DNA of 64,000 bases, taken from assembly GCF_040712315.1 (NCBI RefSeq), contig NC_134023.1, positions 63,255,257 through 63,319,256 of the forward strand. Reading direction: 5' to 3'. This stretch comes from Castanea sativa. Its lineage: Eukaryota; Streptophyta; Magnoliopsida; Fagales; Fagaceae. How positions within the stretch are numbered: position 1 is the first letter of the stretch; each line of letters starts with the position of its first letter. Positions 1-14,035 of the stretch are shown here, piece by piece. The notes beneath the pieces were generated by a model. The model saw only the letters and a program-made list of their open reading frames with translations, was not told where the DNA came from and ran no database searches. Position numbers and translations under genes: made by a program.

Positions 1-2663
1 GAAACAAATGTCACGACAAAAAACGAGTGAGTAGAGATCCTAGCTTTTGGAATTTACCTAATGGGGGGAAGACACAAGGAGACATTGATTAGAGTGGAAT
101 CAAAGTGGGATAGGGAACATGATAAGAATAATTATATATAATCTCATAGGTTTTGAGCATCCTAAATCATATTTGTGTCCTACCGACCCCTCTAAGCACA
201 TTTCTAAGATTTCTTTACTCTCAATGGCATGATGATGAGGGCTGTGACCCCAACGTGCCAAGCCCACCTATCTTCTACGGCCAATAGTGGCCACTTCTCC
301 CACTTGCCTCATTATCATTGGCCCGTCCTCAATCTCCGACTAGCCAATCGAATGCTCGAGATGGCGCTGACATGGCATTTGACGTGTCATTTTGTTAAGC
401 AGTGATTTTACTAGAGCACAATCATGGAAGGTGCAATGGGATCCCCCTTTTGCCAACCTTTACATCTCTAAATTACACATGTTAATTTGATGACAAAATG
501 CAACATTTATCACTAATAAAGAGACATTGCATTCCATAAATGAAGCATCAAATGGACATAAGAGGCCCACGATGGACTCCTATAACAGGTGAATTAGGTT
601 CTCCCACATAAAATTTCCTCCAAAAAAAAAAAAGGTTCTCCCACATAATTAACACACTGGTAATATAGCCTAGCCTTCATTTCATTAGTAGTGGTCGGTC
701 TCCTTCTAGAAAGCGTGTAATAATCAAGGATTAGGTTATTCACCACAATTTGAGAAGACAATGTTACTAGAGTTCACACTTGGAAGATCATACCCCATAA
801 AGGAAGTGAGTGCAATATCTACATCATATTACAACGATCTTAATTTTATAATCCTAGAAAATATTGACTTGTATAAGATCAATGTAGGTCACCATGAGTT
901 CCATAGTGTAGGTTTTAATGATCATGTTATTGGCCTTTATACCATAATTATATATGTTGTTTTCATTCCAATGAATCTTTCAAAAGATATTGTGTCTACT
1001 TTGCCTACAACTTCTAACAATTTTTCACTTTCTTCCTTGGAGGAGGGTAATCATCTATTCCATTGTTTAGCCAACAATAGTCTACAACCTATAAGGAGGC
1101 CATCAAATGCTACTAGGTAGGTCTTTTAATAATGTGTATTCACACTACTATAGTCTATAAACAATTTATCCACCCAAAAAAGAAATGTTAAAGGTGTAGA
1201 AGTGAGATGGCATTGCAACCAATAGTACCATTTGTACTGCTACAAGAAAGTTTTTTAAGGTTGAATTATTTTCATATTTGTAGCAACCCTACAAGCACTA
1301 ACCCCATTAAACACCATAGGAGATCCTTGAAGCAGCAGCTTTTTGTGTGAGAATATTCTTATCTGAAAGAAGAAAATTGGGTTTTTTTGAGGCTATTTAT
1401 AGCATCAATATTCAGGACACAGCATTCTAATTCCATTTTGGTGCTCTTTTCTATTGACTGTATATAACAGAACGCCTTCCCAGCTTGAAAGAAGTTTGTC
1501 TGCTACATAGATTCTTATAAACCAATAATGCGTTTCTCAAAATGAGAAGTGGATGTAAATTTCATTATTATCATCCATTTCTTGCAATCATAAAAGGCTG
1601 GCTACTAGGGAAGATTTTGTACAGAAGATACAGTGCCAAGTGATTTATACTATCTTGAGGACCACATGCAAAAACTACACAGGACATTGTTCTACTTTCA
1701 AGAACAAAGAATTATACAAGCATAGATGCCTACCATTGGAGGTGACAGATTAATATAGCCATAAAAAGAGATATGGGGGAGATGCTTCCCTTTGGATCTG
1801 CAGATTTCCCATTGGGTGCTCTTGCACAACTTGCAACAAAAAGTGGAAAAGTAAAATATGCACTAAAGTAAATTTAATTGAATACAAAAGATATAAACAA
1901 AGAGAATCCTTCAAGCTTGTCCGATTGATGGGAACCAAGGCATCAAAACAATACCAGCAAATAGGCAAACGAGAAATCTTTCAGTGCTTCCTCTATGCTA
2001 TCGTCCTCATGTTCACTCTCTCCGCCTTAGCCCATCACAGTGGCCCCAAAAGGTCCCCAATATAACCAATCATCTTCCTTCCCCCCACAAAGCACACATC
2101 CATTTGAATGTTCACGTGCCCTGTGGACCCTTAATACCCCACTGGTCCATCTCTATACCTCTGAAATGAATCAAGGCTAGCCCCAGCTAGTCTCTCTCAT
2201 CTGATCTGAAAGAAGATACGCGATGTTAAAATTCCGACAACAAGAGATTGAGGAAGAACATACTCATCATTCATATGAGTAAGACACGGATATGGTGTGT
2301 ATGTTCATTATAGGCAGGAAAATACGCCTTATGGCAAAGGGGCTACTTTTTCTAAATAAGGGAAAAGTATCCTTAATTTGGTTTAAGAAAAAAATATGTA
2401 TGTTTTGAGACGTGTTGTCCTTATGGTAAAGGTGGGGTTATGTTTGCAACTGTTAAAAAAAGTGCAAAGATTCGTGCAATCTTTCTTTCTTGTGACTTTC
2501 CTCTCCAACTTGGCATATGTGTGATGGCTTCTCTTATAAAGAAAACAGTTTTGAAGGGAGAACTAAAAGAAAATCCTAAAACTCTTCCATCCAAGTAGGC
2601 AGTCTTCATACGGATTCTAACAACTGAAGACAGGTTGACTTATTAGCCACCCAAACTTTCCCC
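1..2663. other. Intergenic DNA upstream of the cytokinin dehydrogenase gene
   Basis: No gene is recognised here. The longest ATG-initiated frame, 761-1120 on the plus strand (119 codons), has no motif I recognise and no splice context, and I do not call it a gene. The stretch is AT-rich with short A and T runs. The part nearest the downstream gene (about 2200-2660) would hold its promoter, but apart from the TATA box listed separately I can name no regulatory site. Confidence 0.5.
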
Positions 2664-2670
2664 TATAAAT
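2664..2670 (+). promoter_or_regulatory. TATA box of the cytokinin dehydrogenase gene
   Basis: TATAAAT in the context CCCTATAAATTCTC lies 126 bp upstream of the ATG at 2796. Plant transcription usually starts about 30 bp downstream of such a box, here near 2695-2700. That leaves a leader of roughly 100 bases containing no earlier ATG, which supports the ATG at 2796 as the start codon. Confidence 0.6.
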
Positions 2671-2795
2671 TCTCTCCTTAACCCTTCACTTCCTTGGCTC
2701 TTCCAAACCTCTCCTTTGCTTTTGCTCACAAAGAAACAAAAGCTATAACATTAAAACTCCTTCCACCTTTGCCTCCCCCCTCTTCTGACAAAAAA

Positions 2796-5000
<2,205 letters not shown>

Positions 5001-5846
5001 CAGTGGCCTCACAATATGATTACTATTTTTTTTAAGAGGCCCTTACAACATGTGGGAAAATGCCTCAGCCACAAAAGCAGCATCTTGATAATAGAGACAT
5101 TCATGTGCCTTTTTCACATATTGAAAGTGTAACATGGAGGGAGGCTATAGGGGCTAGTAGAAAAGTTTTCAACAGTCAGATATTTCTACATGAATTATTA
5201 GCGAGCATTGTGAAAGGAAATGGACATCACTAGTCATATAAAGAATGTATATATCAATTTTGTAAACTCCAATTGCTTTCTCTGAGAAACACGGTCCCAA
5301 AAGACCAGAATTTTTTTTTCCTGCACAGAGATATGACAGACTCAAAACAAATGTAGGACTAGCTCATGCTACACCAACATAAATTCAAGAGCAACACAAA
5401 AAGAAAGAAATTAAGGTCACAATTAAAAATGGGCTTACCCCAACCTCAACAAAGAATTATCACTTGATGCAATTAATGAAATTCAACATGAAGTTAATGT
5501 AACTGTGGATAATACGGTAATAAAATAATTCAGTCACAAATTAAATAAACAACAGATGGAAATTAGTATTTTCACTTCACCTTTTGGTTAACCTAAGCAG
5601 CACAATATGTACCATACTGGGGCAAAAAATCACTGGCAACTCCAATAGTTCAAAAGGGAATGAAAATCAACAGAGGCCTCCAATATTAACTTCTTCTGAA
5701 GTGATCACACAAAAGGTGAAATAACATTAAATAGATTTGCACTTAAGCTATGTTTCGTTTTATTGTCTACGGCATATTAAGCACAATAGCCAAGGGACAA
5801 GTCTTGTGTGTACTTGGGTTAAATCTCCTTGGCCTAATTAAAAATC

Positions 5847-5945
5847 CTTTTTTTTAATTAAGTATATGCTTCATTGAAAATAAAAAGAAAAAATACAATA
5901 AAACCCAAGTGCACAGGCAGTGTACTAATGATACATCAAAGTTTC
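5847..5945 (-). mobile_element. Probable LINE 3'-end fragment
   Basis: A T-run (poly-A on the minus strand) is followed on the plus strand by AAGTATATGCTTCATTGA, then an A-rich spacer and GTGCACAGGCAGTGTAC. The longer LINE end at 8498 has the same order: a T-run, AAGTAATAAGTTTTATTGA, an A-rich spacer, then TAGGGAGTGTAC. I infer a very short, 5'-truncated LINE copy. Only the terminal 100 bases or so are recognisable and there is no coding content. Confidence 0.4.
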
Positions 5946-6404
5946 AATCACATAATTAAAAATCATATCAAAAAGACAGATTTCATTTATTATATCAGAG
6001 TTTTTAGACCCAAGTAATTATGCATGCTATTCTTTTTTATCAGGTGCAAGTAAAGGCCAAAATTCAATTTGAAGTAGGAATCTTAACATAAGCATTTAGA
6101 GAGTAAATTGTTTATGAAAATTTAGAATATATCCTTCTGGAGGGTAATGAGATTATATAAAAATAGGTTTTATGTGATTATTAAGCTATTAGAGTTATCT
6201 GTTACTCTACTTTGCAGAAGTTTGTAACAAAAATTAGAAAAACGTTCATTAAACAAAAAAGTAAAAAAGGAATTGTGAAGGTTGACATTTGGACTAATCA
6301 GGTATAACGATAATTTAAAAAAGAAAAAAGAAAAATATTATAAAAAAATATATTAAAGGCAATGAAATATTTATAATTAGTGAAATTCATCTAATTAAAA
6401 CAGA

Positions 6405-6508
6405 ATTTATTTTTTTTTGCTACATAAATAGTGGGGGAGGGGGGAAGGTGGGGTGAACCCCAAACAATGGGCACCACATAGGGTGCCAGTAGCATTGAGC
6501 TATCACTC
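6405..6508 (-). mobile_element. tRNA-derived SINE remnant
   Basis: Read on the minus strand, this block starts with an A-box-like TGATAGCTCAATGC, has a B-box-like GGGGTTCACCCC, and ends in poly-A (the T-run at about 6407-6418). That is the order expected of a tRNA-derived SINE. The flanks on both sides contain TCATCTA followed two bases later by TAAAACAGAATT, consistent with a diverged target-site duplication of about 20 bp. A third related copy of the flank sits near 6615. Confidence 0.5.
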
Positions 6509-8301
6509 AAATCATCTAGGTAAAACAGAATTGAAGCAACTTCATGTACATTTTCTCTATTTTTGTTTAATTTTTAATTTTTTTTTAATTTTTTTTTTTA
6601 AATAGTGCAATTCATCTAGCTAAAATGGAACTGATGCAACCTCATTTTCTTTTTATTTTCTTTTCATTATTTATTCCTTTAATTCATTTGTAAAAGTTGC
6701 AACTTGCAAGATAAGCAGTCTATTGGGACCTAACAAGGATCTCAGACTAGTACCAATATATTTGATTTTGAGTCTTTTAGGAATGAGTAGGTCTGTTGTG
6801 TTTCACTGGTTGTGCTAATTAAAAATTCTCCATGATTTTCTTATCATTGCCTTTTCAAGTAACAGATCATAATTCATAAATGGAATGAATCTTTCCATTT
6901 TTATCAAACTTTGCATTCATTTTAAAGTCAAAAAAGGGAAAAAAAAATCAATTAAGAAGTATGAGAAAGGAGCATTTTTTTCTGTTGAAGAGATTGGCAT
7001 CTCTGTGTCAGATCTGTTGGAGAAAGTGTCAATAATTCACACAGTGCATGATCCTTTTCTATCACTGTACCGTTCTTTAGGTGTAAAGTTATGTGACACA
7101 TTGCCACCTTCAGAATTTCCAGAATGCACTATTTTGGATACTTGCCTCTGTTTTTCAAACAGCTCAAACTACCAGTGACACTTGGAAAACTAAACTTAAC
7201 ACGTCATAAAGCAGAGCACCAGTTATCCACTGAACACTAATAACCTTTGGTTGGCTATATTTACAAGAAAAGGGCCTACCTTATGTGGGGTAATGACAGT
7301 TGCTGAATAAAAGAAACATTTAAGTGGTTATGAATGCAATCCAGTTGCTAAATTAAAGAAAGATTCATGTTGCCAACAATATTCTTTTATGATACCACTT
7401 GCTCAATGAAATTAAATAGGACTACGAAGTTCTCATTCTAAGGGAAGGATTCATCCATCAATACAAACATTGAATTGACAACAGTTTTGTATGTAAACAC
7501 CAGAATCTTGAGCTAAAAATAACCAAGAACTGCACTTACCTTAGAAAGCATACAGAGTGTTGCGTGAAAAACATTGCTAATTTTCTGATCAATGTTGGTT
7601 CTCTGGTGACAATTGCAAAGCCTGTTAGACATCAGACACCAAAAGAAAGGTCAATTTCGGTCAGTTGTCAAAAGAACCTCAAATTCAAACATTTAATCAG
7701 TTCCAGATCGACTAAAATAGCACTCATAGCTAGGAAATAATTAATGATGTTGAGAATCTACGAGGCAAAAGCAGCTCTAATTCTCACAACTCCTGTCAGC
7801 ACCCTCAATGGGACCAAGTAGCAAAAAATACCACATGACTTACATCACAATCCAGAGGTCAATGGAGTATGAATGGCTAGTGTGCTGAGCATAACATGTT
7901 CAAGTTGCCTACACCAAGTCGTATGTAGTCCAGATTCCTATGATAGTTGGATGATACCTCAACTACTCATTCTAACTTAAAGTTATCAATATGCGTAGCT
8001 TAGTCTCGTGAATTTATGATAGGAAATCCATAGAATGCCTTAACATCTCCACTGCATCAAGAAAGAATTAATATTATATCAATATACACCCTTAAGTATT
8101 AGGCATCCAAATGAAATTTAATTGTTATTCACGCTTCTCTTTAAAGAGGAAGTCAAGGGTGAAAATCTCAAATATTATAACTAATTACATGCTTTACCAG
8201 TATACTAGTTACATTCTAAGAAAATAATCAGAGCAGCCCCCACAACCTCAAATCTTATACATACAGTTTAGTGGGAGATCCCTAAAGATGTAATAAACTT
8301 A

Positions 8302-8484
8302 ATAGCTTGTTGGCAAGGCCAATTTGGTCGACATTGCAACATTGATATTTGGAAGGCAATCCCTCATTGCTTAATGCGGTGCATTAGTCTAGAAAGGAAA
8401 TTTAGAAGCTTTGAGAGGTGTGAAGCGACCACTTTAGATTTGAGATTGGTGTTTTGAGGAACCACAATTGAATGGATGACCAAT
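8302..8484 (+). mobile_element. Older LINE fragment (zinc-binding RT C-terminal region), plus strand
   Basis: Translated on the plus strand, this piece reads CWQGQFGRH, IWKAIPHCLM and RKFRSFE, which lines up with CWQGSFSRH, IWSIIPQCLIW and RNSRCFE in the minus-strand LINE next to it. It is the zf-RVT-like end of a plant LINE ORF2, interrupted by a stop. It is clearly diverged from its neighbour, so it is a separate and probably older insertion. No poly-A tail of its own can be separated from the T-run at about 8498, which belongs to the other element. Confidence 0.6.
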
Positions 8485-8497
8485 GACAGCGGCAGGA

Positions 8498-10950
8498 TTT
8501 TTTTTTATAAGTAATAAGTTTTATTGATATAAAAAAGGAACACCCTAGTTTATAGGGAGTGTACAAGGGGTCAAGAAATCAAATACAAAAATTGCAAAAG
8601 TCTAGAAAATCAAAAAAAGAAGGGAATGATTGTTTTTGCAAAGCAAACAACCACTCCATTAAAGTTCTAAAAAAGAATAGCTTGAGGTCTGGAATAGATC
8701 TCTCAATATCTTCAAAACATCTACTATTTCTCTCCCTCCAAAGACACCATATTAAACATTGAGGAATGATGGACCAAATATATCCATTTCGATGACGACT
8801 AAAGCTGCCTTGCCAACACCCTAACAGCCCCAAAACAGTATGCGGCATAACCCAAGTTACTCCAAATAAACCCAAAACCATAGACCATAGATCCATAGCA
8901 ATAGGACAATGAAGGAATAGATGGTCAACCAATTCACCATTTCTCTTGCACATGTAGCACCAATCCAAAATCCACACCTTTCTTTTTCGTAAATTATCAA
9001 TCGTCAAGCATTTCCCTAGGGCAGCAGTCCAAACAAAGAAAGCTACTTTAAAGGAAATCTTCTGCTTCCAAATACTTTTTCAAGGAAAACCATAGATAGT
9101 ATTGCCAACTAAAATTCTATAATAATCACTAACCATGAATCCCTTATCTTTGCTAGTTATCCAACACATTTTATCCTCACCAAGGCCCCTTATTGGAGAA
9201 CCATATATGGTGTCCATGTAACCTGACATAGCCTTTAGTTCCGAAGCATCACACCCCTAAAGAATCTTACATCCCAAAAGAGGACACCATTGGAGGACTT
9301 CATAAGCTCAGCCACACTGGCTTCCTTATTCCTACAAAATCTGAACAAGTCAGGATATCTAATAGCAAGAAATGTCTCTCCACACCACCGGTCTTGCCAA
9401 AACTTCACTCTAGACCTATCACCAATATCATATAGAATATAGCGTAAGAAAGAAGGCCATCCCTAACTGATATTTTTCCATAAACCAACACCATAAGGGT
9501 CATTCACAGATCTGGTACACCAGCCCCCCCGCACACATTCATATTTCATCTCTATCACTTGTCTCCAAAGGGCATCTTTCTCAATCCCAAATCTCCATAG
9601 CCACTTCCCAAGTAAAGCTTCATTGAAAAGTCTGATCTCCCTTATCCCTAAGCCACCCAAAGAAATAGGAGCACAAACTGCAGCCCCAAATGAATTTTAG
9701 GTTCATCTCCAAAACTGCCCCATAAGAAATTCCGCTAAAGCCTCTCAATTCGATTAGCCACACTAGCAGATATAGGAAATAAAGATAGAAAATAAGTGGG
9801 TAAATTAGATAGGGTGCTTTTGATTAGGGTGACTCTACCTCCCTTGGATAAATATAAGCGTTTCCAACCCGCCAATCTCCTCTCCATTTTCTCCAGAATT
9901 GGATTCCATGTAGTCTTATCCTTGAATTTAGCACCCAAAGGAAGACCCAGATATTTCATTAGAAGAGAAACCTACTTGCAGCCAAGAACAACCAGCAATA
10001 GGTCAATATTATGGACTACCCTAACCAAAACCAATTCTGACTTGCCCAAGTTTATCTTTAGACCCAACACCGCCTCAAACCAGATAAGAATCATACAAAG
10101 AATCAAAATATGTTCTAGATTAGCCTCACAAAAAATTAGAGTTTCATTTGCAAAAAGGAGATAAGACACCACCAAGGATCTTCCCTCCAAGTTACCCACA
10201 CTAAATCCTGACATGCGTCCTTCATGAACTGCTTTATCCAACATTCTTCCAAGAGCTTCCATCACCAAAACAAACAACAATGGAGACAACAAATCACCTT
10301 GTCTCAAACCTCTGGAGCTACCAAAAAATCCACAAGGAGAGCCATTAATCAAGATGGAGAAACAGACTGTAGATAGACAAAAGAAGATCCATTGTCTCCA
10401 TTTGGCAGAGAACCCACTTCTTTCTAACATCTGCAAAAGAAAACTATAGTTTACATGGTTAAAAAGCCTTCTTAACATCCAGCTTACAAATCAGCCCTGG
10501 CACCCTAGACTTTAATCTACTGTCAAGACATTCATTAGCAATAAGAACAAGGTCAAGGATCTGTCTGAGGTCAATGATCTGTCTGTCCCTCACAAAAGCA
10601 TTCTAAGATGCTGAGATTATATCCCCCGTCACTGTGCGGAGTCAATCAGCCAAGACTTTAGCAATAATTTTATAAACTCCCCCAACCAAACTAACGAGCT
10701 GAAAATCCCTAATCTCACTTGATGCATTTTTTTAGGAATGAGAGTAATAAAAGTTGCGTTTAAACTATTCTCAAACTGACCATTAGCAAAAAAAATGATG
10801 AAATACAGCCATAAGATCAGGTTTAACAATACCCTAGCAAGCTTGGAAAAAAGCCATTGGGAAGCCATCTAATCCAAGAGATTTATCACCATGAAAACTC
10901 TGAACGACATCAAAAACTTTTGCCTCTTCAAAAGGTCTCTCTAACCAATC
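8498..10950 (-). mobile_element. Degenerate, 5'-truncated L1-type LINE (ORF2 remnant)
   Basis: This is the 3' part of a plant L1-type non-LTR retrotransposon on the minus strand. Its poly-A tail is the T-run at about 8499-8508. Reading from 10950 down, the pieces in several frames are: reverse transcriptase start (GDKSLGLDGFPMAFFQ, then NATFITLIPKK), the central RT block at 10478-9972 ([18 protein letters not shown]), a conserved block at 9959-9735 ([12 protein letters not shown]), a further block at 9660-9463, and a zinc-binding C-terminal block at 9007-8579 (CYMCKRNGELVDHLFLHC). The endonuclease and ORF1 are missing. The RT active-site motif, normally FADDT in these elements, reads FANET, so the enzyme is dead. 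About 2.45 kb remains of an element that is usually near 6 kb. Confidence 0.85.
9972..10478 (-). pseudogene. LINE reverse transcriptase core, inactive
   Basis: This open frame of 168 codons holds the central reverse transcriptase motifs of an L1-type LINE. These are [11 protein letters not shown], the [14 protein letters not shown] block, and then the active-site strand, here [11 protein letters not shown]. The two catalytic aspartates of the usual ADD are replaced by N and E. Flanking parts of ORF2 are in other frames with stops, so no functional polyprotein can be made. Confidence 0.8.
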
Positions 10951-12869
10951 CGCATTATCGCCAGACAGCAGTTGGATTATTTTCATTTTTGAACTTATTA
11001 GATTTTATTGATCATTGAACCTTTAGAGTTACCTATTGCATACTTCCTGAGTACTTGGGCTAAATACGTCTATTTCTTAATAAAACTTATCACTTGAGCT
11101 TTCAATAAGGCTCGTGCTAGGCGCTCACGTTTTTTGGTTTCCCTAAAATCAAATATTTTTAAGTTGGTAAAGACCCACCCCTTGTTTCAGTCAGAATGAG
11201 TCCCCGTGACCCCAGGACATTGGCTTCCACCAACAGTGGACTATTAAGGATCGCATCCCGCGCACATTCTACATTAGCCTGCAACTAATTCAGCTTCCAC
11301 TTCTGGGAGATCAAACAAAGCTTGATTAGTTATCAAAAATAAAAACTCCTCCAATGATTTTAACCATAGAGGGGAAGTTTCTTACAGCAACGTCTTTCCT
11401 AGTCATTTTCTTTTCTCACTGATAATAAATAATAGTTTGCAACAACATTCAACGTGTTTGTTTATAAACTTAGTTCCATATTCCACCCAATAAGGTCCTC
11501 TTTCCTTTTTCTTTTTTTTAAGGACACACCAACTTGAAGCATTTCAATCAAAATCATTCCATTATACATATATATAAAACAAGTGTTTCTATAAAATAGC
11601 TACCAACTGACTCTTTCCCCTCACATGGTGATGGTTTAAATACATCAACAAATGGAAATAATTAACAAAGAAATTAATATCAACAGAACATTTTAACATA
11701 GGAATGCTGTTCTGTAAAGATAAATTGATAGATGCTACTGATTCTTTATATATTTTTATTAGATTGCCTTGATAACACCAACGGTTTAGGCTACGTTCGC
11801 ACATTTTTCTTCAAAGGAGAAATACATCTTCTACACTGTTCTGCAGTGCTCTTATTGCAGTGTTAAATGAAGAAAAGTACGGTATATGTTTGAAGTTTTC
11901 TTTAAAAAAAATTATAACTGAAAATTCTTGAAAAAATAACATATGAAATTAGAGAGTATCACAAACTATTAATGTTCTAGTTGGAAAAAAGGCAATTAGT
12001 GCTATGCTTAATGATTAGTGCCATACAAGGAAACAAATCTTCAAAATGTCACTCAGTCACAAGAGAATTACGAACGCTTTAGGTAAGTGTACAATATTCT
12101 AGGCCAATACCAAATGCCATTTCAGAAACAATACAATTAGATCTTGTTAGATACAGGACCTGACCTACGACCCATTGATTGTCCACATGGATTAGTATAC
12201 TAAGAAAAGTTTGAATTTAAACTAAGGATGACTTGATAAGCAATGTCAAGTAATGGATGAGATGATTATGTAGATAACTCCCCACTAAGTTAAAACTCCT
12301 CTTAACAAGAGAAATCAATGAGTGCACAGAAAATCTTATGTAGAGCTTCTAAGAGAAATCAATGAGTGCTCCCAAAAACTACTCTCTCTAGTGCCATCTC
12401 TTCAGAATCACCATCAATAGTACCCTAGAACTTGGAGTTTGGAATTTATTGGAGAGACCCTGGTAGCCTCTTTGGAGGCTCGTAAGACAAGCTAAAGGTC
12501 CAGTTTGTGGTTAATTAGTTTGTGCAAGGCATATGAAATCTAACCTACTTTTTTTTAACAGATCTAAACTAAACTTGGCTGCAAGTGCACTCCAACTGGA
12601 TTTTTACATTCTACAGACATTCAGAAAACGCCTTATTAACAATAAAGATTTTCTCACAGAAGAATGAAAGTAAAGAAAATTTGGGGTAGCAGTTATTGTA
12701 ATAATATGTAAGTATGTGTAAATACATGCAAGCAAAATAACCAAATTCAAGTTGCAAGAGCACTATATCCTAGGCAGGGAAATCATTCCATTTAGGCTGA
12801 AAGCTACCCATTTCCCTATATTTCATTGATCTAATTTTAGAACAAATTCATGTATCCTAAACCAATTAG

Positions 12870-12979
12870 CTTTAGCTCAAATATCACCTCCTCCCCAGGA
12901 AAAACTGGGAGGATGGCGTGGCTGTAGGTTCAAGACCCACAGGATGCTGTGACTTACAAAAAGAAAGGAAAAAAAAAAA
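12870..12979 (+). mobile_element. tRNA-derived SINE, copy 1
   Basis: An A-box-like TTTAGCTCAAAT is followed by a CACCTCCTCCCC block, the B-box-like GTAGGTTCAAGACCCAC, then TGTGACTTAC and an A-rich tail. The same order of landmarks recurs at 13925-14035, so the two are copies of one SINE family. It is not a tRNA gene: the spacing and arms do not fold into a cloverleaf. Confidence 0.55.
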
Positions 12980-13429
12980 CATTTTAAGAACAGATTGATG
13001 TTTCCTATGTTTATATTTAACATGATGCTGGGAAAGACCTTCTCACAACCCTGATTAAAAGACAACTTGGGGTTATTCAGCCCAAACATCTACCCCACCA
13101 CTGGCCAATTCTGTTTTAGGTAAAAGTAAAACTGAAAAATAATATGGCCAGGATTCTAACTTAGCTAGTCTGGAAAATTGTCAACTCTAGCAAGGATGTA
13201 TAATGTGCATCTATATGGTGTTTAGGAATGAATATATTTGCAAGAGGAAAAGACATAAATGGGGAAAAGAAATTTTTTGCTCTTGTATCTATTAGTAATG
13301 GCTCAAAACAATCAGATATTTGTGCTCTAGTTTCTCAAAAAAATAATAATAATAATAATAAATATATATAACTCTATATACTCAAATTCATTTTTAGTTA
13401 GCAATATAAAAGCTTTTTTTTATTATTAT

Positions 13430-13505
13430 TATTAGTGGGTTTACAAATGCACCTAGTAGTGGGTTTGAACCAGCAATCTTACCCTCCACCCTCTCTTATA
13501 AGCAA
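13430..13505 (-). mobile_element. Possible SINE remnant, minus strand
   Basis: On the minus strand a B-box-like GGTTCAAACCC follows a GGGTGGAGGGTAAGATTG block and leads to an (AATA)-rich tail. The layout suits a tRNA-derived SINE, but the A box is not clear and no target duplication was identified. Confidence 0.35.
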
Positions 13506-13924
13506 TATAAGAAGCATTGTAGAATAATTATAAACATTGCTTTCAGTGCACAGTATCAATGCACCTAAGCCAATTCAGCACTTTACTACTTGGTTGACAA
13601 CCAGATAGGTGGACTGGAAGCTTTCTGGACATTTTGACCATTTTATCCCATTGAGTTCCACAACAAAGTTATTGCACTGAAGAAACATTACTACTTCCAA
13701 GAGAGTAGTACATATCATACCTACCTCTTAAATATGAAAAATAACCTTTTGTATCCCACTCAATGATTTCCCTTCACTACTTTCTTGGACCAACAAACCA
13801 TGTCTTTTCATTCAAAATTGCTTCCCCACAAACACCATGGTGGAACTGGAATACCACTTTACCTCTAGGAAAGTACAACTAATCAGTGCACTCCATCATA
13901 CTCCCAACTAAAGCCAATGAGCAC

Positions 13925-14035
13925 TACAGTTCAAATGCCACTTCCTCCTCCCACAAAAATACGTGAATAACAAGGTCGTGGTTCAAAACCCCATTGGAGC
14001 GTCTGTGACTTACCAATCAAAAAAGAAATCATACT
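13925..14035 (+). mobile_element. tRNA-derived SINE, copy 2
   Basis: It shares the order of landmarks with the copy at 12870: TTCAAATGCCAC, a CTTCCTCCTCCCAC block, B-box-like GTGGTTCAAAACCCC, then GTCTGTGACTTACC and an A-rich tail. The copies differ at many positions, so neither is young. Confidence 0.5.

Larger units (their letters stand above)
5001..8301. other. Intergenic DNA with retroelement remnants
   Basis: No gene is recognised between the cytokinin dehydrogenase gene and the LINE remnants. A probable LINE 3' scrap and a SINE-like insertion are listed separately. A 97-codon plus frame at 6885-7178 starts at an ATG but matches nothing I know and has no splice context. The remainder is AT-rich with many A and T runs. 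Confidence 0.5.

Noticed and set aside
2694..2795. Possible upstream extension of the cytokinin dehydrogenase by 34 codons.
   Set aside because: That frame begins with TTG at about the expected transcription start. The ATG at 2796 follows the TATA box by 126 bp and gives an N-terminus like that of known CKX proteins.
12890..12945. Possible tRNA gene, because of the B-box-like GGTTCAAGACC.
   Set aside because: No cloverleaf can be drawn and a poly-A tail follows; it recurs as a SINE at 13925.
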